39,248 nt of DNA from Pseudomonas amygdali (GCF_002699855.1 NZ_LKBW01000269.1:1-39248); one strand, 5' to 3'. Positions 1 through 10,449 are shown, counted from the first letter of the stretch. The notes: generated by a model from the letters alone, not told the origin. Numbers and translations: made by a program.

Positions 1-177
1 TTCGGTAGTTTTTTCATCGCTCCATCCTCTCAAAGGTTGGAGTCTCCGAGAAACCCGGGGCGGTTCAATCACTACGCCGGGCAAGTCGGCGGGCACTTCC
101 ATTTTGCAGGTGGTGTTGAGGTTGGGGATCAGGCGCGTATTGCCTTGGGCAACGGCGTATTCATCGGCGCCGTTCAT
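1..177 (-). CDS. Small unidentified gene downstream of vgrG (partial at window edge)
   Basis: The ATG at 177 overlaps the vgrG stop codon in an ATGA arrangement, so translation is probably coupled to vgrG. It stays open for 59 codons to the window edge and begins MNGADEYAVAQGNTRL. I do not recognise the product; genes in this place often encode T6SS cargo or adaptors, but that is context only. After about residue 41 the codons become untypical. Dropping one C from the CCCC run at 57-60 would give a natural end (stop near 30-32), directly followed by a good ribosome site (AGAGGA) and an ATG at 17 starting MKKLP. So either a frameshift lies here and a further gene starts at 17, or the long frame is real. 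Confidence 0.45.
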   Translation of the reverse strand, partial: MNGADEYAVAQGNTRLIPNLNTTCKMEVPADLPGVVIEPPRVSRRLQPLRGWSDEKTTE

Positions 178-2735
178 TGCGCACCTCCTTTCGGTGTGCC
201 GCTGCGTAGTGCCGATACTTGCGCCTGATGCATCATTTCGCGTTCCACGCGCTCCGTCAGTCCGTCTGCGTTCGTCATTCCTTTCACCAGGCTGCCATCT
301 TCCAGTTTGATTTCATACGAGTGATCCGCTGCTGCCCGCGGGCTTTTTTCGCTGTGGCCGGGGTAGTGGAAGGTGACCTGCTGGGCGGCGGGGTCGCGGC
401 CGAAAGAGGGAATCGCAGCGCTGTCGGTCTTGGGGCCGATCCAGTCGTGTTCGCTGGCGTGCACGGTGACTTTGCCTTGCGAGCCGATTTCGACGCCGCC
501 GCCAATCTTGATGTAACTGCCGTCATCGGCGACCAGGCGAATGGTCGGCGCGGTGATGACCACTTCGCCTTCGACGGCCGAGACGTGCAGGTTTTTCTGG
601 GCATTGAGGGCGATGTCGTCTTCCTGGGCCTGCACCAGCACTTTGCCGCGGTTGGCGATGGCGCTGATCCCAGCATCCTGGGCGAAGGCTGACAGCCCTT
701 TGCCCGCTTGCAGGTGCATGGCCGCGCCGCTGGTCAATTGCAGGTTGTTCTGCGCGGTGGTGTCGTGATGTTCACCGGCATAGTGAACCTGCGAGCGCGG
801 CGTGGCGCTGGCAATACCTGCTGCTGCGGTCATGGCCAGTACCGGGTCGCCCAGGCTGTTGCTGTCCGGCGCGGGCCATTGATTCAGCGACTGACGCAAG
901 GCGTCGATGCCTTGAACATCCACTGCCTGACCGCCGCGCGCGGCGGCGGTTTCGCCGAGGGATTTGAACAGCTCGCCGCACTCGGCCAGCAGTTTGAGCA
1001 GCTCTTCGCGATCCAGCTGTGAGCCTTTTGCGTCGGTACGCGCATAGGTGGTCAGCAACATGCCCTGCGCGGCACGCAGGGCGATGGCGGCATCGGTGCG
1101 CAGTTCTGCGCCGTTGCCGCGTGGCTGGGCGGTGCCGTCAGTACGCGGGTCGGTCAGTTTGCCCAGGTTGAGGGCTGTGGCCTGATGGGTTGTGCCCATG
1201 CGCGCGCGCAGTGAGCCTGGTGTGTCATCGAACAGCAATTCGTTGAAGCCGCTGCCTTTATGTTCCTGGGTGCGGATCCCCGACAGCATGCGGTTGCCCG
1301 GCAGCCCCGAGGCCTTGCTGAAGCGCGGTGGCAGATGAATGTTGTTGTAGAGCCCCGACGTCACCAGAGGCCGGTCGATATCGCCTGCCAGAAATGTCAC
1401 CAGCACTTCCTGGCCGATGCGTGGCATGAACTGATGCCCGAAGCCGCTGCCAGCACTGGGCATCGCCACCCTTAACCAGGTGGTGCCTTGCGGCAGGCTG
1501 TCGCCACGCTGCCAATGGAACCTGACCTGTATCCGCGCCAGCTCGTCAGTGAACACTTCCTCACCTTCCGGCCCGACCACGATGGCGCTCAGCGGGCCGT
1601 TAATGCTCGGGCGCGCAACGGTGATCGGATGCCGATAGGGGATCTTGTGGCGAATGCACACGAACTCGTTTTTGTAGCCTGCGCTTTCGTCCGACAGGTA
1701 ATTATTGCTGCCCTCATGCTTGACCGTTATCAGCAGAAAACTGCGATCTTCAGCAGAGCCGCGGTCATGATCAAAATGCTGGGTCAGCTCAAAGGTGTGG
1801 CCAGGGTACATGGCGCGGCAGGTACTGTTGCCGGTGAATGTCTTGCCCTGTACTTCAATGGCTTCCAGGCGCTGACGCACCAGGCGTTCACCGTCTTTGA
1901 AGGTGCCATGACTGTAGTGATCGAGCACGTCATACACTTCATACGCGTCGACGTTGCCCTGCTCATTGAGGCTCGGCATGCCGACAGGCAACTGATTACG
2001 GGGCTGCTTGTAGTCAAATGTCTGAATGGACATGCGCCCCGATTGCAGGCGTCGATGGCTGCGCCATTCGGTAATCGAGTCCGCTGTCTCGGTAACGGAT
2101 GCGCTGTGATAACGAATGCTTGGCTGTTGCGGCAGGGGCGAGAGGTCACGCGAGTGATCAAGAATGATCAGCGTGTGCTTTTCCTGATTGTGATCGAAAT
2201 AGAAGAACAGACCTTCGTGTTCCAGCAACCTCAATACAAAGGTCAGATCGCTTTCACGGTACTGGGTGATGTAACTGTGTTTCTTGAGTGGCTGGCTGAG
2301 TTGAAATTCGAAGTCGGGCAACGCGCCGTAGGCCGCAAATACCGTACGGATAACGGCTTCGATGGTCTGTTCCTGAAATATGCGCGAGTCGACGCGTCGC
2401 GAGAGCATCCATAGCCAGGGGCTCAGTGTGGCGCTGTAGCGGGCCAGGCCGCCGTCGCTGCCTTCCAGGCTGAAGGCACTGATATAACCATTGATGTAGC
2501 GCGATTCGCCGGTGGCGAGTTCTATTGCCAGCTGTGCAGGCTGGCCGATCTGCGATTTGAGTTCCAGGCCGGCGTCGCGGCTAATCATCGACAACTTGAA
2601 ACTGAACAGCTCGGACAGGCTTTCAGTGCCGGAAAAACTTTCCAGCAGGAGTTCCTGTTCGTCACGGGCAACGGTCGTCAGCTTGATCAAGCGACGGTTT
2701 TGTGGCGCAAATAGCGCCGTTAGATCCTTTAACAT
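174..2735 (-). CDS. vgrG: Type VI secretion tip protein VgrG
   Basis: This 853-residue protein is a VgrG, the trimeric spike that caps the Hcp tube of the type VI secretion system and carries effectors into target cells. The N-terminal 330 or so residues have the gp27-like fold signature (early LTTVARDEQELLLESFSG, then YRESDLTFVLRLLEHEG). The central gp5/OB-fold part shows ARIQVRFHWQRGD and the family hallmark MPRIGQEVLVTFLAGDIDRP. A DUF2345-type region follows from about residue 570, and a polar tail of about 90 residues could be a cargo adaptor segment. The start is supported by GGAG upstream of the ATG. No other T6SS structural gene lies beside it, so it is an orphan vgrG island rather than part of a main T6SS cluster. 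A small coupled gene follows. Confidence 0.95.
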   Translation of the reverse strand: MLKDLTALFAPQNRRLIKLTTVARDEQELLLESFSGTESLSELFSFKLSMISRDAGLELKSQIGQPAQLAIELATGESRYINGYISAFSLEGSDGGLARYSATLSPWLWMLSRRVDSRIFQEQTIEAVIRTVFAAYGALPDFEFQLSQPLKKHSYITQYRESDLTFVLRLLEHEGLFFYFDHNQEKHTLIILDHSRDLSPLPQQPSIRYHSASVTETADSITEWRSHRRLQSGRMSIQTFDYKQPRNQLPVGMPSLNEQGNVDAYEVYDVLDHYSHGTFKDGERLVRQRLEAIEVQGKTFTGNSTCRAMYPGHTFELTQHFDHDRGSAEDRSFLLITVKHEGSNNYLSDESAGYKNEFVCIRHKIPYRHPITVARPSINGPLSAIVVGPEGEEVFTDELARIQVRFHWQRGDSLPQGTTWLRVAMPSAGSGFGHQFMPRIGQEVLVTFLAGDIDRPLVTSGLYNNIHLPPRFSKASGLPGNRMLSGIRTQEHKGSGFNELLFDDTPGSLRARMGTTHQATALNLGKLTDPRTDGTAQPRGNGAELRTDAAIALRAAQGMLLTTYARTDAKGSQLDREELLKLLAECGELFKSLGETAAARGGQAVDVQGIDALRQSLNQWPAPDSNSLGDPVLAMTAAAGIASATPRSQVHYAGEHHDTTAQNNLQLTSGAAMHLQAGKGLSAFAQDAGISAIANRGKVLVQAQEDDIALNAQKNLHVSAVEGEVVITAPTIRLVADDGSYIKIGGGVEIGSQGKVTVHASEHDWIGPKTDSAAIPSFGRDPAAQQVTFHYPGHSEKSPRAAADHSYEIKLEDGSLVKGMTNADGLTERVEREMMHQAQVSALRSGTPKGGAQ

Positions 2736-3059
2736 TGTTGCTCCGTTATATAAAACCAGCCGCTCGTTCCGCTAGAGAGTGCTGATATAGAGAGGGGCGT
2801 GAGTCTATAGACTTCTTTCCGGGGGCACACACTTAAATTGCAATGGGCCATCACCGGGCAACATTACTCCTCATGGCGCGCTGAGGTAGTGGGGAATGGC
2901 TAACGATTTCGTCGTCCAATTCATAAGAAGCTGTAGTGCGTTTCTTACGGCGCAATGAACACAGCCATGCAGGCTGCAAGACTTTGCTTTTGGAGAGGGC
3001 TGGAGGCGTGTGCTATGAAAAGCCCTGGCTCACGAGCATCAGGGCTTTTTAGTTGGCGT
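2736..3059. other. Intergenic region upstream of vgrG
   Basis: This stretch of 324 bases has no convincing gene. It holds the vgrG leader with its GGAG ribosome site and, at its far end, the hairpin terminator at 3018-3050. I checked a sigma-54-like GG/GC pair near 2822-2841, but its spacing is wrong. I see no other structure. Confidence 0.6.
3018..3050. terminator. Bidirectional rho-independent terminator
   Basis: AAAAGCCCTG pairs with CAGGGCTTTT across a 12-base loop, with A and T runs on both sides, so it can work in both directions. It lies just downstream of the stop codon of the minus-strand membrane-protein gene (3060-3392) and probably ends the atl-ampG run. Confidence 0.85.
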
Positions 3060-3392
3060 TTACTGCAGGCTTATATTGGCCAGCGTGACGATAATGCCGA
3101 TGCCCGCGACAGTGGCGGCTACTGCGTTGATGGAGAACACTGTGCGTATCTTTCTGGACAGTCTCCATGGCTTTACGGCGAACGCATAAATCAGCAGAAA
3201 GATGATCGCAAAGATTTCCACCTGCGCGAGCAGCACTACCGCACTGCCCAAGGCCATTGATCCGGACAGGCCATCAGCGTCTCGCGACAGATAATATGTC
3301 AGCAGGGTGCCGATGATGGGTAGCCAGATCCCCAGGCTGATAAGAATCAGTGGGATGGGGTTGAAAGGGCGTGTTTGGTTTTCGGTGTCCAC
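3060..3392 (-). CDS. Small three-helix membrane protein, function unknown
   Basis: This protein of 110 residues has three clear hydrophobic segments (about residues 12-34, 45-70 and 83-108), with basic residues (KPWRLSRK) between the second and third, so it is an inner-membrane protein. Translation most likely starts at GTG 3392, with AAGGA seven bases upstream. It lies 28 bp downstream of ampG on the same strand with no terminator between them, so it is probably co-transcribed. I do not recognise the family. A link to muropeptide recycling is suggested only by position. Confidence 0.75.
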   Translation of the reverse strand: MDTENQTRPFNPIPLILISLGIWLPIIGTLLTYYLSRDADGLSGSMALGSAVVLLAQVEIFAIIFLLIYAFAVKPWRLSRKIRTVFSINAVAATVAGIGIIVTLANISLQ

Positions 3393-3420
3393 TTTTTTTC
3401 CTTGATGAGTGATCCAGCGA

Positions 3421-4971
3421 TCAGGGTTTCTCGATCTCTGAAACTTCTGTCGGCGCCTCGGCCTTCGCGGTGCGTATCTCGCGGCTCCATTGCAGGATGA
3501 TCATCACCAGCGTTGGAATGCCCAGTAAAGCGGTGATCAGGAAGAAATTGTGATAACCGAATTTCTCCACCACCACGCCGGAGTAACCGCCCAGCAAACG
3601 CGGCAACAGCAGCATGATTGAGCTGAGCAGTGCGTATTGAGTGGCGGAAAACTTAAGGTTGGTGAGGCTCGACAGGTAGGCGACAAACGCTGATGTCGCC
3701 AGCCCTGAGCTGAGGTTGTCCAGTGAGATGGTCAGGATCAGCATCTTCACGTTCGGGCCCATGTCCGCCAGCAACAGGAACAGGATGTTGGTCGCTGCCG
3801 AGGTGAAGCCGCCGATGAACAGGATCGGCATGATGCCGAAGCGTACGATCAGCAGACCACCGGCGCCAGCGCCCAGCAGGGTCATGATCAGGCCGAAGAT
3901 CTTGCTGACACTGGCAATCTGGTCCTTGGTGAAGCCCTGGTCGATGTAGAACACGTTGGCCATGACGCCCATCACCGTGTCCGACATTCGATAGGTTGCA
4001 ATCAGGCCCAGCAGCAGCAGCGCCTGCCAGCGATAACGCATGATGAAGTCGTTGATCGGCGTAAGCACCGGTGCCAGCCCGCGGCGCCCCATAGAGGACA
4101 GGCAGGCGAAGGTCAGAAGCGTGTAGAGAATGGCGCGCAGAAAAGCCCGGTCTTCCAGCAGCAGGTCCATCCAGCTGGTGCCGTTGAACAGCACGCTGGC
4201 GAAGTCGGTGTTGTAAAGCTGGGTAAACATTGCCGGTACTGAAACCAGCAGCACAATGAGCACGAACACCGAGGCCAACTGGTGGGTAAAACCATAGCGC
4301 GCTGCCGACAGCTGGGTGCGCAACGGTACGGGTGGTTCGCGCATGATCAGCGTAGTGACCAGCGCTGGCAGCATCAGCAGGCCAAACAGCACATAGGTGC
4401 CGGTCCACGCCGAATGCTTGTAAGCAAAGCCTGTGGAGCCGAAACCTTCAGCGAAGTACAGCGCGCCCGCGGTCGCCAACAGTGCGGCCACCCGATAGCC
4501 GGACATATAGCTGGCGGCGAGGGCGGCCTGCTGGGTGTCCTGAGCGATTTCAAGGCGATAGGCGTCGATGGCGATGTCTTGGGTTGCGGAGGCGAAGGCC
4601 ACCACCACGGCAATTGCGATCAGCCAGGATAAATGCTTCTGCGGATCGCAGAAGCCCATCCCGATCAGGCCGAGAATCACCAGACTCTGTGCCAGTACCA
4701 GCCAGGAGCGCCGCCGCCCCAGCTTGCCCAGAAACGGCAGGCGCCATTGGTCGAGTAAGGGCGACCAGACCCATTTAAAGGCGTAGGCAAGACCGATCAG
4801 GCTCGCATAGCCGATGGTCTCGCGAGCAACACCGGCTTCGCGCAACCACACGGATAAGGTCGAAAAGACCAGCATATAAGGCATGCCCGCAGCGAATCCG
4901 AGCAGCAGTAACACTAATGTCGACGGGCTGGCATATGCGGCGAGCGCGGCGCGCCAGGTTTTACGGGGCAT
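3421..4971 (-). CDS. ampG: AmpG muropeptide permease (MFS)
   Basis: AmpG is an inner-membrane transporter of the major facilitator superfamily. It imports GlcNAc-anhydroMurNAc peptides from the periplasm for cell-wall recycling, and its cargo controls AmpR/AmpC beta-lactamase induction where that system is present. The 516-residue protein has the family N-terminus (FAAGMPYMLVFSTLSVWLRE), the GRRRSW loop after the second helix, and the AmpG signature ATQDIAIDAYRLE near residue 150. About a dozen hydrophobic segments follow. The length matches the E. coli-like AmpG core. It sits 54 bp downstream of the alkyltransferase-like gene and 28 bp upstream of a small membrane protein, all on the minus strand, which suggests one transcript. 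Confidence 0.93.
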   Translation of the reverse strand: MPRKTWRAALAAYASPSTLVLLLLGFAAGMPYMLVFSTLSVWLREAGVARETIGYASLIGLAYAFKWVWSPLLDQWRLPFLGKLGRRRSWLVLAQSLVILGLIGMGFCDPQKHLSWLIAIAVVVAFASATQDIAIDAYRLEIAQDTQQAALAASYMSGYRVAALLATAGALYFAEGFGSTGFAYKHSAWTGTYVLFGLLMLPALVTTLIMREPPVPLRTQLSAARYGFTHQLASVFVLIVLLVSVPAMFTQLYNTDFASVLFNGTSWMDLLLEDRAFLRAILYTLLTFACLSSMGRRGLAPVLTPINDFIMRYRWQALLLLGLIATYRMSDTVMGVMANVFYIDQGFTKDQIASVSKIFGLIMTLLGAGAGGLLIVRFGIMPILFIGGFTSAATNILFLLLADMGPNVKMLILTISLDNLSSGLATSAFVAYLSSLTNLKFSATQYALLSSIMLLLPRLLGGYSGVVVEKFGYHNFFLITALLGIPTLVMIILQWSREIRTAKAEAPTEVSEIEKP

Positions 4972-5025
4972 GGGCTGGAATCTGCCTCAGGTTACGAAAA
5001 CAAAGGGCGCACTCTAACCGCTGTG

Positions 5026-5382
5026 CTATAGGGGACGCCAGCCATGGCGCTGCATATCCACCCGATTATTCAGAATGTTAACGCCCTCGGCGCGCAAACG
5101 GGCCCGCTGTTCGTCACCGGACACACTGCCAACGGGCAGACTGAGCCGACCACCGGCCCCCAGCACCCTATGCCAGGGCAGGGAAGAGCCGTCCGGCAAC
5201 TGACTCAATGTACGGCCCACCCAGCGCGCAGCTTTGCCCAGCCCTGCCAGTTCAGCCAGTTGACCGTAGGCGACCACCTTGCCCTCCGGTATTTGCGCCA
5301 TCGTCAGGTAGAGGGCCGTACGTCGCATTTCGGCAGCTGACGGCTCGCCAGGGTAAAGAAGTGTCAAGTCCGGGTCGGTCAC
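5026..5382 (-). CDS. atl: Alkyltransferase-like protein (ATL, MGMT fold without the catalytic cysteine)
   Basis: This 118-residue protein has the C-terminal DNA-binding fold of O6-alkylguanine-DNA alkyltransferases: the helix-turn-helix part VAYGQLAELAG, the Arg finger region ARWVGRTLSQ, and the active-site loop. In that loop the reactive cysteine of PCHRV is replaced by Trp70 (PWHRVL). ATL proteins of this kind bind O6-alkylguanine without repairing it. They flag the lesion for nucleotide excision repair. The gene heads the atl-ampG run. The functional link to ampG is unclear and may be only positional. Confidence 0.9.
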   Translation of the reverse strand: MTDPDLTLLYPGEPSAAEMRRTALYLTMAQIPEGKVVAYGQLAELAGLGKAARWVGRTLSQLPDGSSLPWHRVLGAGGRLSLPVGSVSGDEQRARLRAEGVNILNNRVDMQRHGWRPL

Positions 5383-5546
5383 GCGTTTATCCTGTATAAA
5401 ACGATATTGATTGTCGTTCGCGGAACTTTGGTCGATCGCTGCTGTCTGTTACCACCGTGTCCGGCGGTCCATGGATTGAGATCGCCTTGATGTTTTTCTG
5501 CAGGATGATGCCCGCCTTCCCGCCAAACAGAGCCTGATTACCGCTT

Positions 5547-6541
5547 ATGTTGTCCAGAACCCTGCTGTGCCTCGCAATTACTACTGTTTCCACTCCATTG
5601 CTTGCCGACACTGTCTGGTTGAAGAACGGTGATAGGCTGACTGGCACAATCAAAGTGTTCGACGGTGGCAAGCTGCTATTGCAGACCGAATACGGCGGCG
5701 CTATTCCGTTGGACTGGAAGCAGGTCAAAACCCTGCAAAGCGATCAGCCACTCTTGGTAAAGCAGGATGAGCACACAGGCGAAGTCTCCAAGTCGTTGCA
5801 GGCTTTGGACGACGGCAAGGTCGTACTGGCTAATAGCGATGCACCCAAGACCGTCGAACTGGCAAGCATTCATCAGATCATCAAGCCCAAGCCGGTTATC
5901 ACTGATCTTGTCTGGAAAGGCAATATCGATGCGGCGCTGGATTTCCAGCAGGCAGAAAACGACACCAATGACTACAACATTGCCTTCAAGACTTCGGCGC
6001 GTCACGGCCAATGGCGCCATAACGCCAAAGGCGATTACAACCGCGAAACGACCGATGATGTGGTCGGCACCGACAACTGGAGCGCCGAATACTCGCTGGA
6101 TCGCTTCCTGACCGAGAAATTCTTGTCACCTACAAGCGCGACAAGATCGAAGACCTGTCGCGTCAGCGTGTTGTCGGTACAGGTCCTGGTTACCAGCTGT
6201 GGGATGACGAGCTGGGAGCCTTCAAGGTCGGTGCGCTGCTTAACCGCACAGATTTCGAATTCTCCAATGGCCAGAAGGAAAACTTCTATTCGGTCGCAGG
6301 TACCTGGGATTACAACCGCTACCTGATCGGCAAGAAGTTCGAGTTCTTCAGCAACGGCGAGCTGGGCAAACCGTTAAGCGGCGTTGCCGATTACTCCATG
6401 GATGTCGAAGCCGGGCTGCGCTACAAGGTTACCGACTGGGCGTCGCTTAACCTGAAAGCCGAGAAAAACATCATCAGTGGCTCGGATAACGGCGACGTGG
6501 ACAAGACCCGCTACACCGCCGGTTTCGGTGTGAGCTGGTAA
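5547..6541 (+). pseudogene. DUF481-family outer-membrane protein gene, frameshifted
   Basis: The start MLSRTLLCLAITTVSTPLLA is a signal peptide, followed by a periplasmic domain of about 90 residues and then a DUF481 beta-barrel of the E. coli YdiY type. The frame is good up to DRFLTEKF (about 6119). It is then lost, and clear DUF481 sequence (TYKRDKIEDLSRQR, later FGVSW before TAA at 6539) continues in another frame from about 6125. The two frames differ by a loss of 3n+1 bases. From memory of relatives, an FFWQGR-type strand belongs here, which would fit loss of 13 bases; this last point is inference. If no frameshift were invoked, the product would be a 259-residue protein with a foreign tail, unlikely to form a barrel. 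Confidence 0.8.
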
Positions 6542-6553
6542 ACACAATGTGGC

Positions 6554-6580
6554 GAGCGATGCACACCGTGTGCATCGTTC
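6554..6580. terminator. Hairpin between converging genes
   Basis: The core arms CGATGCACA and TGTGCATCG enclose a three-base loop (ccg) and extend by three more pairs including one G-T. It lies between the stops of the DUF481 gene and the SDR gene, which converge here. No long T run follows, so termination is probable but not certain. Confidence 0.5.
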
Positions 6581-6596
6581 TGCCAGGATGCGTTGA

Positions 6597-7355
6597 CTAG
6601 ATTCTCATCGCGCCGTCCAGCTCCAGTATGCGGCCACTGAAATAATCGTTTTCAAGAATGTAAGCCACCGAGTGGGCGATTTCGTCGGGCTTGCCCATAC
6701 GCTTGAGCGGGATGGCCGAGGTCATTTTCTCAAGTGCTTCGGGGCGCATGCTGCCGGTCATTTCGGTTTCAATGAACCCAGGTGCCACGCCCGCCACGCG
6801 GATTCCGTAGCGTGCCAGTTCCCTTGCCCAGGTAACGGTCGCGGCGGCAACGCCGGCCTTGGCTGCCGAGTAGTTGGTTTGTCCGATATTCCCCGCCCGT
6901 GAAATCGACGAGATATTGATGATCGCGCCCTGGCTCTTCTGCTCGATCATTTTCGCCGCCACCTCGCGCGTGCAGAGGAATACGCCGGTCAGATTGACGT
7001 CAATCACCGATTGCCATTGCGCCAGGCTCAGTTTGGTCATCACGCCATCCTTGACCTTGACCAGCAGGCCGTCACGCAAAATACCGGCGTTGTTGACCAG
7101 GCCATGAATGGCCCCGAAATCCTCGGCGACCTTGTTGACTGTGTCGACGACCTGTTCTTCATTGGCGACATTGCATAGATAGGCGCGAGCATTGACCCCG
7201 AGCGCCTCACAGGCTGCGACAGCCTGATCAAGCTTGTCCTGATTCAGGTCCAGCAGTGCCAGGTTCGCGCCCTTGCCAGCCAGATATTCGGCCATGGCTC
7301 TGCCTAGCCCCTGGCATCCGCCGGTGATAATTATCAGCTTGTCTTTCAATTCCAT
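6597..7355 (-). CDS. SDR-family oxidoreductase (FabG-like)
   Basis: This is a short-chain dehydrogenase/reductase of 252 residues if started at ATG 7355 (MELKDK); a TTG four codons upstream is possible but less likely. It shows the NAD(P) motif TGGCQGLG near the start, NNAG (in [11 protein letters not shown]), the catalytic Ser in [10 protein letters not shown] and YSAAK. It ends with the usual [11 protein letters not shown]. Relatives are annotated as 3-oxoacyl-ACP reductases, but the primary fabG of fatty-acid synthesis lies in the fab cluster, so the true substrate here is unknown. It is divergent from fxsA. Confidence 0.85.
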   Translation of the reverse strand: MELKDKLIIITGGCQGLGRAMAEYLAGKGANLALLDLNQDKLDQAVAACEALGVNARAYLCNVANEEQVVDTVNKVAEDFGAIHGLVNNAGILRDGLLVKVKDGVMTKLSLAQWQSVIDVNLTGVFLCTREVAAKMIEQKSQGAIINISSISRAGNIGQTNYSAAKAGVAAATVTWARELARYGIRVAGVAPGFIETEMTGSMRPEALEKMTSAIPLKRMGKPDEIAHSVAYILENDYFSGRILELDGAMRI

Positions 7356-7633
7356 GTGCGTGCCCAATCACAGTTGATCGTTTCCATGGCATCACTGGCT
7401 TGATGCGAGTGCTTATGCCATAGCCAGAGCACGTTATAGGCTGTTTTCGCCCGTTCGTCTCGCCTCTGCCACCCAGCCCTGAAATACACCGATACACGTT
7501 TGTGAAGCCCAGGTTCAGCTGACTTATGCGCATAATTGAGCTGTTACCCAAGCGCAGGGAGCTTGAATTAACGACCTTCTGACATCACATACGGTCTACT
7601 CGGAAGGCATTCTTCCCTTGAGGAACTCATTTG

Positions 7634-8128
7634 ATGCGTGTTTTTTTGCTGCTGTTTTTATTATTCCCGGTACTTGAGCTGTTTCTGCTGGTTCGTGTCG
7701 GGATGTCCATCGGCTTTCTCTGGACCTTCTTGCTGGTCGTCGCGACGTCCATGCTCGGCTTGTTCGTCATGCGGGTAGCCGGTTTTGCCACGGCGCTGCG
7801 TGCGCGCGAAAGCCTGGCGCGTGGCGAGCTGCCTGCCCAGGAAATGCTTGAAGGCCTGATGGTCGCCGTCGGTGGCGGTCTACTGCTGTTGCCCGGCTTT
7901 ATCAGTGACATTCTGGGTGTGATCTGTCTGCTGCCGATTACTCGTCGTTTGCTGATCAACAAGGTTCGTCGCCGTGCAGAGGATCAGGCTATGCGTCAGC
8001 GCGCCTTCGCCGATGATCTGCAGACTCAGGCCAATCAGGGACCTGCCAGCCATCGCCCGAATGCCATTCACCAGCCGACCCGCGAGCCGGATGTGATCGA
8101 AGGCGAGTTCGAACATCGCGACAAGTAG
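7634..8128 (+). CDS. fxsA: FxsA family cytoplasmic-membrane protein
   Basis: This protein of 164 residues has the FxsA layout: hydrophobic N-terminal helices (MRVFLLLFLLFPVLELFLLV), then the ELPAQEMLEGLMVAVGG region, a further membrane segment (LLLLPGFISDILG) and the LLPITRRLL motif before a charged tail. E. coli FxsA is known for suppressing F-plasmid exclusion of phage T7 when overproduced; its normal role is unknown. The start at 7634 is preceded by TTGAGGAAC. It lies directly upstream of groESL, the usual place in pseudomonads, but is separated by a terminator. Confidence 0.9.
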   Translation: MRVFLLLFLLFPVLELFLLVRVGMSIGFLWTFLLVVATSMLGLFVMRVAGFATALRARESLARGELPAQEMLEGLMVAVGGGLLLLPGFISDILGVICLLPITRRLLINKVRRRAEDQAMRQRAFADDLQTQANQGPASHRPNAIHQPTREPDVIEGEFEHRDK

Positions 8129-8144
8129 CCGTTACACCCCCGGC

Positions 8145-8175
8145 AGCGCGGCACCTTCGGGTGCCGCGCTCGTTT
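8145..8175 (+). terminator. Terminator after fxsA
   Basis: An eleven-base stem (AGCGCGGCACC with GGTGCCGCGCT) closes on a TTCG tetraloop and is followed by CGTTTT. It separates fxsA from groESL. Confidence 0.85.
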
Positions 8176-8214
8176 TGGGGTGGCAATTGGGCTGTAAAAT
8201 TTTTTTGCCCAAGA

Positions 8215-8242
8215 CTTGTAATCACTTTGCTCGCCCTTATGT
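8215..8242 (+). promoter_or_regulatory. Candidate heat-shock (sigma-32) promoter of groESL
   Basis: CTTGTAA (8215-8221) and CCCTTATGT (8234-8242) resemble the sigma-32 elements CTTGAA and CCCCATNT with a 12-base spacer. Transcription from here would start near 8249-8251, exactly where the structured groES leader begins. The match is imperfect and no start site is known from the sequence alone. Confidence 0.5.
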
Positions 8243-8250
8243 ATGGGTCA

Positions 8251-8376
8251 CCGCAAGGTTTCTGGCATGAAGGCCAGACCGTATTCTGCGGTTCGCGCGT
8301 CGAACCGTAACCGGCAAGTCCGGATTTAAACCGGCCGGTGCACTCACCGGACGATCAAACAAACATAATCAGGAGA
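8251..8376 (+). ncRNA. Structured groES leader (Pseudomon-groES RNA motif)
   Basis: The 5' untranslated region of groES folds into several hairpins. CCGCA (8251) pairs with TGCGG (8287) around an inner TCTGGC/GCCAGA stem. GGTTCG pairs with CGAACC (8290-8306). CCGGTG pairs with CACCGG (8335-8350). The AGGAGA ribosome site at 8371 follows. A conserved RNA motif upstream of groES in pseudomonads has been described under the name Pseudomon-groES; position and structure fit, but I could not run a covariance model. Confidence 0.7.
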
Positions 8377-8382
8377 TCGACA

Positions 8383-8676
8383 ATGAAGCTTCGTCCTCTG
8401 CATGACCGCGTCGTAATCCGTCGCAGTGAAGAAGAAACGAAAACTGCCGGCGGTATCGTTCTGCCAGGTTCGGCTGCTGAAAAGCCTAACCGCGGCGAGA
8501 TTGTTGCTGTGGGTACCGGCCGCGTGCTGGACAACGGCGAAGTACGTGCGCTGGCTGTGAAAGTGGGTGACAAGGTTGTGTTCGGCCCTTATTCCGGCAG
8601 CAACACAGTGAAAGGAGACGGCGAAGACCTGCTGGTGATGAGCGAGAACGAGATTCTTGCTGTCGTCGAAGGCTGA
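8383..8676 (+). CDS. groES: GroES co-chaperonin
   Basis: The 97-residue protein begins [14 protein letters not shown] and contains the mobile-loop region [20 protein letters not shown], followed by the [10 protein letters not shown] and [10 protein letters not shown] beta-barrel segments, all diagnostic for Hsp10. A ring of seven subunits caps GroEL and closes the folding chamber in the cytoplasm. AGGAGA lies seven bases before the ATG. groEL follows after 49 bp, forming the usual two-gene operon, expressed from the candidate heat-shock promoter upstream. Confidence 0.99.
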   Translation: MKLRPLHDRVVIRRSEEETKTAGGIVLPGSAAEKPNRGEIVAVGTGRVLDNGEVRALAVKVGDKVVFGPYSGSNTVKGDGEDLLVMSENEILAVVEG

Positions 8677-8689
8677 GTGCTCCCGCTGA

Positions 8690-10369
<1,680 letters not shown>

Positions 10370-10403
10370 GCCGGCTTTACCCCGAAAAGCTACACCCATA
10401 AAG

Positions 10404-10429
10404 AACCCCGCCTTGTGCGGGGTTTTTTT
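10404..10429 (+). terminator. Terminator of the groESL operon
   Basis: AACCCCGC pairs with GCGGGGTT around a five-base loop and is followed by a run of seven T. The left-hand side lacks a strong A run, so it mainly serves the plus strand. Confidence 0.95.
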
Positions 10430-10449
10430 GTCTTGCTGTTCCGGATCAA

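Noticed and set aside
1488..2414. A 308-codon open frame antisense to vgrG
   Set aside because: It is a shadow of the vgrG codon pattern, and its translation is not protein-like.
2820..2845. Sigma-54-like GG...GC elements near vgrG
   Set aside because: The GG and GC dinucleotides are too far apart for the fixed 10-base spacing, and the orientation is away from vgrG.
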